In this document: positions 1 through 8,383 of the stretch, in pieces | Position numbering within the stretch: position 1 is the stretch's first letter | Layout: every line of letters starts with the position of its first letter | NCBI RefSeq assembly: GCF_016908975.1 | Contig: NZ_JAFBEX010000009.1 | Coordinates: 204,951-268,950, forward strand | Reading direction: 5' to 3' | DNA length: 64,000 nt | Origin: Neobacillus cucumis | GTDB taxonomy: Bacteria > Bacillota > Bacilli > Bacillales > Cytobacillaceae | The notes under the pieces: generated by a model | What the model was told of the DNA's origin: nothing | The model's database searches: none | Seen by the model: only the letters and a program-made list of their open reading frames with translations | Translations under genes and position numbers: made by a program

Positions 1-141
1 ATTTATGTCCTTTGGTACAAGTCTTTAAAATTTTGTTGCGAGTTGTCATCTTAAAATGTCTCCTTACATTGCAAAATTTTCATAGTGTACTTATAAATTG
101 AAAACTAGCATTCGATATATTGTAAATAAATGGGGAATCCA

Positions 142-255
142 CTATCCATCACCTAAATTTTCATTTTTTGTTTTCACCCATTCGTCCAGTTGTCTTTGAA
201 CCTCTCCCGTTACGATTAAATGTTCAAAACCAATCGTCAAACATGATTGATACAT
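142..255 (-). CDS. possible 37-aa ORF, unknown
   Basis: A short ATG-to-TAG frame (MYQSCLTIGFEHL...) with a plausible amphipathic helical composition (ending QRQLDEWVKTKNENLGDG). A GGGGG ribosome-site-like run lies about 17 nt upstream of the ATG, which is too far to be convincing. It may be a small gene or a remnant. The rest of 1-370 shows no gene, repeat or RNA that I recognise. Confidence 0.22.
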   Translation of the reverse strand: MYQSCLTIGFEHLIVTGEVQRQLDEWVKTKNENLGDG

Positions 256-370
256 TTATTGTCATTCAGCATTACCCCCTATCTGTTTGGGAATGTGCCG
301 AACACCCTTGAGAAATTCTATTCTATTGCATGATAAGTATATCATTTCGAGTTCCACATCTACCTGCTTA

Positions 371-1501
371 TTAGTTAATTGCAATCTGGGTGACTGAGTC
401 ATCAATGACTGTCCACCATGGTGAGCCATTGGAATGTACGGAAGTTTGATTCAATAAAAATCGGGTAATGGTTGTTTGAATTCTTCCATCATTCAAGAAA
501 AGTGCGTGAAAGGAAATATCAGTCCTTTTCTTCTTGATAGCAAGTGTCAAAATGTCATTTTTATAAATAGAGGCACTTTCAAAGGGAACAACCCCATCGC
601 CATCACCTTCGGAATCTAGTGAATCAAAGTTAAAAAAATTCTTCACTCTTCCATCAGGATTTTCCGGTTGAACAATGACTTTATTCTTAGTTTTTACTCC
701 CATTCCCAATAGAATAAGGACCTTTTTCCTCACCTCAAGTGGAAGGTCCCTTAAATCCAGCATGGCTGGATTTTGACGGTCCCAAAAGGCTTTCATGTGA
801 TTGATTCGGCTCAAGAACATCCCCCTGTCATCATCGCCGATGTTAGATTGCCAATGATCAGGATTAAAAATATCAAAAATAGCCCCATTTTCAAATATGA
901 TCGCTTTTTGATAGGTAGGACACAACTCAAAAACGGAAGGGAACGTACGGGCAATTTTTCGGAACTCATCACTAGAATTAAACATCGGAAAGCCAATTCC
1001 ACCCTCACCCATCGTTAAAGAAATTAGCGCGTGGATTGTACCTCCAAAAGGAGTTACAGCAAATATGACATGTTCAATGGAATCATAATTTCCTTGAAGG
1101 AGCTTCAAATAGCTGCTAAGCACCACTCCCCCCATACTATGGGCGATAAAATTAAACTTTTTTACAGATAGTTTCTCCTTAAGATATTCAACAAAATGAG
1201 CTAAACGTTTGGCTGTATCAAGTGAGGATTGCCTCCAATCATACCCAAAAATATAAACTGGCTGCTTGGTTTTTCGTTCAAGTACGTGAACGATTTCGCG
1301 ATAGGCAACATCTTCAACTCCCCCCCGTTCGATGATTGACTTAGGATTGACCTCAAAACGGCTGTTCTGTTTTAAAAGGAGGTCGTAAATCGTTTCATAC
1401 TTACTTTGGACCATTGACCAAATCGTATCGAAATTCAGTGTGTTTGTATTGAGAAGTTTGGTACCTTGAATACCTGGTATTAAAATTGTAGGTATCAACA
1501 T
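371..1501 (-). CDS. LCAT-type alpha/beta-hydrolase (lipase/esterase family)
   Basis: 376 aa. Starts PTILIPGIQGTKL (residues 4-16), the N-terminal strand and oxyanion-loop pattern of lecithin:cholesterol acyltransferase-like hydrolases. The nucleophile elbow is AHSMGG at 120-125 (Ser122), a GDGDGVVPFES block near 300 probably carries the acid, and the His is in SFHALF near 330, so a complete Ser-Asp-His triad is plausible. No signal peptide is visible, so a cytoplasmic ester or lipid hydrolase is inferred; the substrate is unknown. The start is supported by GGAGGAATGATCT just before the ATG. It stands alone, tail-to-head with the MFS gene upstream. Confidence 0.75.
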   Translation of the reverse strand: MLIPTILIPGIQGTKLLNTNTLNFDTIWSMVQSKYETIYDLLLKQNSRFEVNPKSIIERGGVEDVAYREIVHVLERKTKQPVYIFGYDWRQSSLDTAKRLAHFVEYLKEKLSVKKFNFIAHSMGGVVLSSYLKLLQGNYDSIEHVIFAVTPFGGTIHALISLTMGEGGIGFPMFNSSDEFRKIARTFPSVFELCPTYQKAIIFENGAIFDIFNPDHWQSNIGDDDRGMFLSRINHMKAFWDRQNPAMLDLRDLPLEVRKKVLILLGMGVKTKNKVIVQPENPDGRVKNFFNFDSLDSEGDGDGVVPFESASIYKNDILTLAIKKKRTDISFHALFLNDGRIQTTITRFLLNQTSVHSNGSPWWTVIDDSVTQIAIN

Positions 1502-1657
1502 AGATCATTCCTCCATTACTTTCAAAAATGAAACATACTGATTCTCTTCTATTTGTATGTTATTAGGGACCTATTATGATGCTAGGACAACTAATAAGGC
1601 TCAGTTAGTTAACTGTGTTGATTTTAGCTTTATGTCCATTTAGTTTCTTTTATAATA

Positions 1658-1694
1658 AAAATACCACTAGCGTATTAGCTAATGGTATTTTTTA
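1658..1694 (-). terminator. intrinsic terminator overlapping the 3' end of the MFS gene
   Basis: On the minus strand AATACCATTAGC / GCTAGTGGTATT form a stem around a short loop, followed by TTTTTATTAT. The left arm is made from the last codons of the MFS gene, so the terminator starts inside the coding region. Confidence 0.7.
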
Positions 1695-2888
1695 ACCTTT
1701 TTTCCGATCTATCATTAGGCAAAAAGAAAGCTAGCATGGAACCGACTAATGGAAGAATGGAAAGAATCATAAAAACAGTAGCAACCCCAAAAATATCTGA
1801 AATCCCCCCCATAAATACAGAACCAATTCCTCCAGCTCCCACACCGAATCCAATGGAAAGACCAGAAGCTAATCCGATATTTTCAGGTAGCATGTGTTGC
1901 ATGAAAACAACGCTCACTGAAAAGGATGAAAGAACGCAAAAACCGAAAAGTAATAAATCTATAATTGAAAATACACCATGTAAATAAGGAAAAATGATGG
2001 CAAATGGCGTAGCTAGCAACATGGAGGTTACTAATAAACGTTTCATCCCTATTCTGTCTGACCAAATACCACCAAAGAAAGTACCAAGTGCTCCTGCGCC
2101 AACAAAGACAAAACTAAGTATTTCCGATTGCTGAATGGATAAGTTATGCAAATAAAAAGGTAAAAAGATGACCACTCCTATTTGGCACCATGAACGTAAA
2201 ATGATCACGCAAGAAAGGATGGTTGCTCCACCTATATGGTTGCTCCCCTTTAATTCCTTTTTACGATTATGATTGGATGACTGCAATTTTTGTCCTAACC
2301 AGGGAAGTATTTGTCCAGTCAAAATAATAGAAAGAAAAGCAACAGGAATGAGCCAAAGGAGTCCATGAATTCCTGAACGTGTTACATAAATGGAAACCAA
2401 TAAGGGACCAAAAGCTTGTCCAGAATTACCGCCTACTTGAAAAATGGCTTGAGCCAATCCCTTTTTAGAACCTGCAGCAAGATGAGTTCCGCGAGAAGCT
2501 TCGGGATGAAAAGCACCTGAACCAAGTCCGGAAATAGAAATAAAAAGTAAAAGCCATGGAAGAGATGGCGTAAGACCAGTTAAGGCTAATCCCATAATGG
2601 AACAAAATACTCCTGCTGAAAATAACCAAACTCTTGGTTTGCGATCTGCTAATATTCCAAAAAGTGGCTGTGAAATGGATGATGTTAAATACGACATTAA
2701 AACTATTAATGTAGACTGAGTATAATTTAAATGAAAAAAATGTTTATATAGTATCACTAAAGCTGGAACCATTCCTGTGGTCACTAAATCATTTAAAAAA
2801 TGGGTGCCGGAAAAAGTAAAACAGCTCGTTTATAAAGGGGTTCTTCTTCTTGGATTATTGGTTGGGACACTGATGCCAACGTAAACAT
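1675..2888 (-). pseudogene. MFS transporter (fosmidomycin-resistance type) with 5' frameshift
   Basis: The open part (1675-2784, 369 aa) is a 12-helix major facilitator: FGILADRKPRVWLF between helices 2 and 3 and GGIWSDRIGMKRL between helices 8 and 9 are the two A-loop motifs. Fsr-type transporters begin with a HFLNDL...VPAL segment. Here that segment (THFLNDLVTTGMVPAL) is encoded upstream of the apparent GTG start at 2784, but no start exists in that frame. The missing N-terminus (ATG at 2888 or TTG at 2879 after AGGAG) lies in another frame and reads ...PLYKRAVLLF. The two frames join if one T is added to the run of five near 2808-2812. So this is either a one-base deletion inactivating the gene or a homopolymer sequencing error. 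Drug or metabolite export is inferred. Confidence 0.7.
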
Positions 2889-2930
2889 CTCCTCTTGGTG
2901 TAATAATTGAATTTGTAAAATACACAAAAA

Positions 2931-2971
2931 AATTTAATATCACTATTGTTAAACAATAGTGATATTAAATT
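2931..2971. promoter_or_regulatory. perfect 20-bp AT-rich inverted repeat upstream of the MFS gene
   Basis: AATTTAATATCACTATTGTT and its exact reverse complement are separated by a single base. It sits about 45 bp upstream of the proposed start of the MFS gene. The arms have almost no GC and no U-tract, so a terminator is unlikely. A large operator or a cruciform element is more plausible. Confidence 0.45.
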
Positions 2972-3478
2972 AGCTAAAGGTATTTTTTTCATTTTTTCTG
3001 TTTAATTAAAATGCCTAATTGTGATTCCTAAAACGAATTGAAAAAGTAGAAACGTATTTTAAAAGATTCCGGAAACCTTTGGTACCCTGGAAACCTCTGT
3101 ACATATGTTCATTTTATTTGAATTAATTATAACATCAATTGTACAGGAGGGCTAATATCAACATGGTTTTTTAACAGAGGCATCCATGTTTTTTGGTTTA
3201 ATCCTTTTGATTAATAAAAAGAGTTGGATCATAATATTATAAGTATGTATAATTCAAAAAGGACCTCTATCCTTATATATTCCATAATGAACAAAATCAA
3301 GCTGCCCTCGAAGGAGGAATAGAAATTGTAATCTGTTCTTCTACTATCCAGACAATGCAATAAGAATAGCTGCCTAAATGACAGCCTAATCAGTAATTCT
3401 TGCTCTCAATAGTTTAAAAAGAATACTTCACATTCGAATTGAAGACATGAAAAAGTTATGGTGAATTCTACCCTATCA
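2972..3478. other. intergenic region with remnants
   Basis: No intact gene. AGGAGGGC followed by an ATG opens only a 3-codon frame at about 3163, then an ACATGG/CCATGT hairpin with a T-run. A plus-strand frame near 3290-3360 (...AALEGGIEIVICSS) looks coding but ends quickly. At 3351-3392 lies a degraded copy of the terminator-tail repeat, placed as a minus-strand terminator for the next gene. Confidence 0.4.
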
Positions 3479-4486
3479 TTATTTATTTTGATTTCTTAGG
3501 GATTCTCTATCAATTGATTGCGGAGGTTTTTCAAACCATCCATGATCAATTAAGAGTTTTGCACCTTCCACAGCATAGGTCCCAACTCTAAGAATATAAC
3601 TTTCATAATTGACCGTTAAATCTTTTCGAAATGATGCTGCAATGGCAAGTCCAAAATCTCCAATACCAATGGCACTTTGTACATTCGTATGAAATAACAT
3701 TAATTTATCAGAAAATGGTGATTCAGTACTATTTGTAATGGTAGAATCCCATGTAGAGGGATAAGAATTATCGTCTTCCTTTAGTTTTATCATAAAATCT
3801 TCAACCATTTTCTTTCCCAAGTCATATCCTTCTTTAAAGTAGTCACTAAGTTTTTTGGACTGAGCGACTTGGCTAAATCCTAAAAGAATTGTTTTCGCCA
3901 CATTTGCCACTTCAATATTAATTCCTAAATGGGCAATTTCCACTCCAAGGAGCGGTCGGCGATGACCTACTAAACCACCTAGGAATTTTCTCTCTGTTAC
4001 ATACTCTACTTTATCAGGATAAGAAATATAAGGAGCTCGGATAAAAATTCCTTTTTCTTGCATCAGTTCTGCATTACGGTCATACAACGTATCAGTTTGA
4101 TTTGAATACTGTTTGAATAAGTTACGGACATCTTTACGAGCTGAAACTGATTTAGCCAAACTGTATGAATTCAATCCCGTTCTACCCATATGAAACAAGT
4201 AACGCAGATAAGTTACATCCGAAAAAAGTTTCTTTGCTTGCAAGTTAACATCCTGGTCTCCAAATCCATTAGGGAGAGGAATACCTTCTTTTGTAAATAA
4301 ATCCGATATTTGAGCCACATGGTCTAAGGAATAGCTAAGAGCAAGTTTAATAATAGGTTTAACGTCCTGATCTTCGCAAGTTTGTAAAAAATGTTTTAGA
4401 ACACAAATAGACATGGTGTCACCTATATAGGTACTCCATAACATCGAAATTTCAGCAGATGTTAATTTGGGTAAGTGTTCTACCAT
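3479..4486 (-). CDS. DUF3231 family protein (copy 1 of 3)
   Basis: 335 aa made of two related all-helical halves: the first begins KLTSAEISMLWSTYIGD, the second near residue 180 (EIAHLGINIEVANVAKTILLGFSQVAQS), each about 160 aa and ferritin/CotF-like in pattern. DUF3231 proteins occur mainly in spore-formers and are often annotated as coat-associated; the function is not established. The start ATG follows GGAGAATT. No signal peptide or membrane segment. It shares about the same length and conserved blocks (SPFSDKLMLFH near residue 255) with the genes at 22008 and 34121. A terminator-tail repeat lies just downstream. Confidence 0.8.
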   Translation of the reverse strand: MVEHLPKLTSAEISMLWSTYIGDTMSICVLKHFLQTCEDQDVKPIIKLALSYSLDHVAQISDLFTKEGIPLPNGFGDQDVNLQAKKLFSDVTYLRYLFHMGRTGLNSYSLAKSVSARKDVRNLFKQYSNQTDTLYDRNAELMQEKGIFIRAPYISYPDKVEYVTERKFLGGLVGHRRPLLGVEIAHLGINIEVANVAKTILLGFSQVAQSKKLSDYFKEGYDLGKKMVEDFMIKLKEDDNSYPSTWDSTITNSTESPFSDKLMLFHTNVQSAIGIGDFGLAIAASFRKDLTVNYESYILRVGTYAVEGAKLLIDHGWFEKPPQSIDRESLRNQNK

Positions 4487-4651
4487 AATTCTCCAACCCC
4501 ATCACATATTTTTTTTATTATTTCCGTAAATATCGCGGGTAATGTATAAAAAGAGAAAAAGTGTTGGTAATCCAAACTCCTGATTCAAAGATTTAACTAC
4601 TCTTTCCGTTAGAGCTCAATAAGAAAAAACAGAACTTGGCAGAAAAATAGC

Positions 4652-4689
4652 AAACGAAAAGAGTCTAACCAAATAGACTCTTTTCGTTT
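4652..4689. terminator. intrinsic terminator (16-bp stem)
   Basis: AAACGAAAAGAGTCTA pairs exactly with TAGACTCTTTTCGTTT around ACCAAA. On the minus strand it is followed by GCTATTTTTCTG, so it ends the gene at 4771-5355. Confidence 0.75.
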
Positions 4690-4770
4690 ACTATTTAATT
4701 GTTTTCACGACCCTTTTTCTTCTCTCTGAAAATCACATCAAAATTCACATCGTACCTCAAAGCCAGATTT

Positions 4771-5355
4771 CTATTGAGTTGATGTAACCGAGTTCAGCTC
4801 TTCTATAATAAGATTAGAATAGGTTTGGCAATTCTGCATAACAGTATCAATGACTACTTGAGAAGAATATTCCAAGAAGTTCACCATAAAGTCCCTATTA
4901 TTTGGATGCAGGAATGCTCCTGTAAATTCAACCATCAAGTCGTTTACAAGCTTGGTATGGAAAAAAAACATTTCAGCATGGAGTACTTGCTCTTCTATGC
5001 TTGAGCCTTTGTAAACTAATTCCTTAAACTTAGGCATATTTTCTGCTAAAAAATTAGAATCTTGGAATTGTCTAGGAACATTGACCATAATGGATTGAAA
5101 ACTTTCCTGAGAGAAAAACTGTTCTTCTTCAATACATTGTGCTAAAAAAGAGATGGCTGTATTTGTATTTGCATATTGAAAGGTAACATTTACTAAGAGT
5201 GCCTCGAGATACTCTTCCTGTGAACTCGCATTTTCTCTTATTTGTAACAAAACCTTTTGAATCTCTTCTTGCAGCTCAACTTTATCCCAATGGGGCTGCG
5301 TAATTAAAGCGCTTAAAAAACCTGATGTATTTGTTGATAACAATTCGATAGACAA
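4771..5355 (-). CDS. hypothetical protein, about 194 aa
   Basis: I do not recognise this protein. It is acidic, soluble and predicted mostly helical (EELQ/EEIQKVLLQIREN..., NFLEYSSQVVIDTVMQN), with no membrane segment or cofactor motif. The open frame extends up to 5418, but the only good ribosome site is GAGGAG 9 nt before the TTG at 5355 (protein starting MSIELLSTNTSGFL), so I chose that start. It lies between a DUF3231 gene and the metallo-hydrolase and has its own terminator downstream. Confidence 0.55.
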   Translation of the reverse strand: MSIELLSTNTSGFLSALITQPHWDKVELQEEIQKVLLQIRENASSQEEYLEALLVNVTFQYANTNTAISFLAQCIEEEQFFSQESFQSIMVNVPRQFQDSNFLAENMPKFKELVYKGSSIEEQVLHAEMFFFHTKLVNDLMVEFTGAFLHPNNRDFMVNFLEYSSQVVIDTVMQNCQTYSNLIIEELNSVTSTQ

Positions 5356-5569
5356 TGTGTTCTTCTCCTCTACTTGGTTTATTTTTGTTGAATAGTCCCC
5401 ATTATAAGTAAAACCCAAAGTTAGGCTGGTCTTCTACCACTATGTACATTTTTCAAATCAGAAATTTGGAAAACTGTGTAAAGATTATGTCAGCCTTACT
5501 ACTAATTATAACTCATACATCAAATGACATAAACTTGAAATTTCTTGTCAGATTTTACAAACAAAATTG

Positions 5570-5602
5570 AAAAGCATCGGTGAAAAAACCAATGCTTTTT
5601 TG
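5570..5602. terminator. hairpin AAAAGCATCGGT...ACCAATGCTTTTTT
   Basis: AAAGCAT(c)GGT / ACC(a)ATGCTTT with T-runs on both sides lies between two minus-strand genes. It is a likely intrinsic terminator. Between it and 5742 only a 41-codon plus-strand frame (5613-5738) is seen, without a ribosome site. Confidence 0.5.
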
Positions 5603-5742
5603 CCTGTTCTTAATGTTGAATAATTGGTACGAAGCCGATTTAGATAAAGTAATGGAACGAACTAAAAATAGACCGAGTGCTAAAGGAGAGTTATCAGGAA
5701 ATTATTTAGCAAAAGGATTCCTCTTCTCAAATAAGTAGATAT

Positions 5743-7677
5743 TTAGTGGTCCTTTGGGGTCATAATATTGAAGTTAGGATCTATTTTATCAAGCACGTCT
5801 AAGAATGATTGCCATTTATTTTTGTCTCCTTGGATGATAACGATTGAGTCATTGGATTGATGATTGGTGGTTACCAATTTGTAAAATCCATCTTTCCACA
5901 TCGTAACTGAAACATCAGCACCACTTACAAGTTCATCCTTTAGATATCTAAATATTCCGCGCTTTATTTCTGTTGAAGCTACCTCCTTTCGATCAGGAAT
6001 CACAAAGTTTATTTTATAATCGAAATCCCCAGCTAAAAGCCCATCTACTCTAATACTTAATAAATACAAAATACTTTGGAGTGGCAGTGCATCTAATACC
6101 TCTTTTGTAATGGTTGAAATGGGAATTTGTTTTATACCGAATCGCAACTCTTGAGCTCCCATTAAATATACATTTCTCCAGGGACCGGATTCTGCCATAT
6201 AACCTAATTGCTCTAATGCATCTGCACATAAAAGCTTGGCTTCTATATTGTTGGGATTGAAATAAATTACCTGCTTTGTTACTTCTGCAACCCATTGATA
6301 TTCACCGTTTTGAAAAGATCTTTTAGCCTTTTCAAGAACCGCAACCTCTCCCCCCATATATTCCACGTATTTCCTTGCTGAGTCCTCAGGGAGTAATTTA
6401 TTCAAATCTACTGGATTTCCATTATACCAGCCCATGTATTTTTGATAGACTGCCTTTGCATTATGATTTACGGTTCCATAAAATGAACTGGTATACCATT
6501 CGTCACTTAAGCTTTTTGGGAATTGTACCATTCGTCCTACTTCTTCCAATGTATACCCTTGGTTAATCAATCGTAAGGTTTGATCATTTAGATATTGATA
6601 CATATCTCTTTGTTTTTCTAAGTAATGAAGACAATTTGTATTTCCAAAACGTGCCCAATTGTGTGCTCCAAAGATACTACTCACGTCAGCTCCAAATAAA
6701 TCAACTGCTTGTTGTAAATAGGATGCCCATGCAATGGGGTCCCTTACTTGTGCGCCTCTTAGTGTATATAAATTATGAAGTGTCGCTGAGCAATTTTCTG
6801 CAATACATAAAGACTTTTCACTTGGAACATAAATGTTCATTTCTGCAGGTGCTTCGGTACCCGGCGTTAGTTGAAACTGTAAGAAAACCCCATCAATGAT
6901 CTTTTCAACATAGAGTACGTGATTAGGTTGTGAAATTTCTTGAACATGACGGCTTAACGTCACCGTCCCAGTAGATAAAGCTTTACCAATTCCATTATCT
7001 ATGTGCCCTTTATCATCGTGCGTTAAAAGTGCCCCGAACATAAAAACACCGCGCCTATTCATTGCGACAGCTGCGGTAATATTTTCTTCAATAACGTATT
7101 TCATAAAATTTTTTGGAACATAAACCTTTAATGATTTATCTTTAGATGTTTCTAGGATGCCGTAAATTCCACCATAATGATCAGCATGAGAATGTGTAAT
7201 AATGATGGCGCTTACTGGGAAATCGCCGAAATATTTCTGCATCAATTGTAATGCAGCCTTTGCAGTTTCTTTACTAGTTAAACAATCAACTACAATCCAA
7301 CCGGTTTTTCCCTTAATAAAACTTATATTTGCTATGTCAAAACCTCTTATCTGATAAATATTATCCGTTATTCTATATAATCCTGATGGAAGGTTTAATT
7401 TTGCTTGTTCCCATAGCTTTGGATGAACAGTATCAGGTGTTTGTTCGGTTAATAAAAAAGCATATCTGCTTAAATCCCAAACAGGTAAAGCCGTATTTTT
7501 TCCTTCAATAACGGGAAAGGGAACATTAACCAATAGATTCTCTTTTACTAAAACTTGCTCAATTTCTAACTTTCCCCAATCAATATCATGATAAAAATCC
7601 TTATTTATCAATTGGGTTTTACTGGTTGCTGGCTTCCTAGTGTCATCAAGCCCATTAATCCTAGGGGAAAAGGGCAT
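5743..7677 (-). CDS. alkylsulfatase-type metallo-beta-lactamase-fold hydrolase
   Basis: 644 aa. The MBL zinc motif THSHADHYGG is at 161-170, further ligands are expected in the EAPAEMNIY block (about 283) and in GAHNWARFG near 345, and the C-terminal third (from about residue 525) resembles the SCP2-like lipid-binding domain of SdsA1-type linear alkylsulfatases. Domain order MBL - dimerisation - SCP2-like and length fit that family, which cleaves primary alkyl sulfates such as SDS. No signal peptide, so probably cytoplasmic. The start follows GGAGGTGTTTAT. It is only 23 bp downstream of the HXXEE gene and probably co-transcribed with it. The substrate is inferred from family only. Confidence 0.8.
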   Translation of the reverse strand: MPFSPRINGLDDTRKPATSKTQLINKDFYHDIDWGKLEIEQVLVKENLLVNVPFPVIEGKNTALPVWDLSRYAFLLTEQTPDTVHPKLWEQAKLNLPSGLYRITDNIYQIRGFDIANISFIKGKTGWIVVDCLTSKETAKAALQLMQKYFGDFPVSAIIITHSHADHYGGIYGILETSKDKSLKVYVPKNFMKYVIEENITAAVAMNRRGVFMFGALLTHDDKGHIDNGIGKALSTGTVTLSRHVQEISQPNHVLYVEKIIDGVFLQFQLTPGTEAPAEMNIYVPSEKSLCIAENCSATLHNLYTLRGAQVRDPIAWASYLQQAVDLFGADVSSIFGAHNWARFGNTNCLHYLEKQRDMYQYLNDQTLRLINQGYTLEEVGRMVQFPKSLSDEWYTSSFYGTVNHNAKAVYQKYMGWYNGNPVDLNKLLPEDSARKYVEYMGGEVAVLEKAKRSFQNGEYQWVAEVTKQVIYFNPNNIEAKLLCADALEQLGYMAESGPWRNVYLMGAQELRFGIKQIPISTITKEVLDALPLQSILYLLSIRVDGLLAGDFDYKINFVIPDRKEVASTEIKRGIFRYLKDELVSGADVSVTMWKDGFYKLVTTNHQSNDSIVIIQGDKNKWQSFLDVLDKIDPNFNIMTPKDH

Positions 7678-7700
7678 ATAAACACCTCCATTGGGGTCAG

Positions 7701-8246
7701 TTATCGTATAAAATAACGGCCTAAAAGATTACCAACTAGGAAAACCAGGATCAAGATCAAACTAACCGGTAAACTCGTGAATAGCAAAGGCCAGTCCATC
7801 TGTCCAGCTTCGACTAAAAAATAATATGTAACGAGGCAGTAAGGGATCAGGAGAAACATTGACGTTATGATGCCAGGGGTGTAGCCCCTGAACATAATGG
7901 TTTGAACAATATGCATGAATGCCTGCAGCACAAATAAATTAAGAATGGCTGTAAATAAAAGAAAACCCCCACCGTTAGATGAAAAATGGGCGGTCATCAC
8001 TGCAGTGAATGAGATAATCAGTAAAATCCATGTAGCCGAAATAGCAAGTTGGGCAGCGGTCGAACCTAGTTTTTCTCTCATTCTTAACGTTAGTTCGACG
8101 AAGTTCGTTTTCGAATTTTTATCTTTGTGTGCAGCCATGGAAGATTCAATGGTGATGATCTCTTCTAAGTCATGGAAAATAAAAATGATGGGAAACAACC
8201 AAATTAATAGGTTAAGATCCAAATATTGGTGGAGCGCCCCTAGCAT
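7701..8246 (-). CDS. HXXEE domain membrane protein
   Basis: 181 aa with about five membrane segments. The diagnostic motif is HDLEE (IFHDLEEIITIE, residues 24-36) in the first helix; the function of the family is unknown. Ribosome site GGGGGT lies about 9 nt before the ATG. The next gene, an alkylsulfatase-like hydrolase, starts 23 bp downstream, suggesting an operon. The upstream region 8247-8383 contains no other gene. Confidence 0.75.
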   Translation of the reverse strand: MLGALHQYLDLNLLIWLFPIIFIFHDLEEIITIESSMAAHKDKNSKTNFVELTLRMREKLGSTAAQLAISATWILLIISFTAVMTAHFSSNGGGFLLFTAILNLFVLQAFMHIVQTIMFRGYTPGIITSMFLLIPYCLVTYYFLVEAGQMDWPLLFTSLPVSLILILVFLVGNLLGRYFIR

Positions 8247-8383
8247 CTATTGCTTACCCCCTTTTAGTTGGCAAGATTTCGCTTTTCCCCAAGACGACCG
8301 TCTGTTGTGGTTTGTTCATTTTATGGGACAGGATATAAAAATATGCCAAAGGTCACGCAAGAGATTTTTGAATACACAAAGCC

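Noticed and set aside
5613..5738. 41-codon frame NNWYEADLDKVMERTKNRPS
   Set aside because: Looks protein-like but has no ribosome site and lies just after a terminator; at best a relic.
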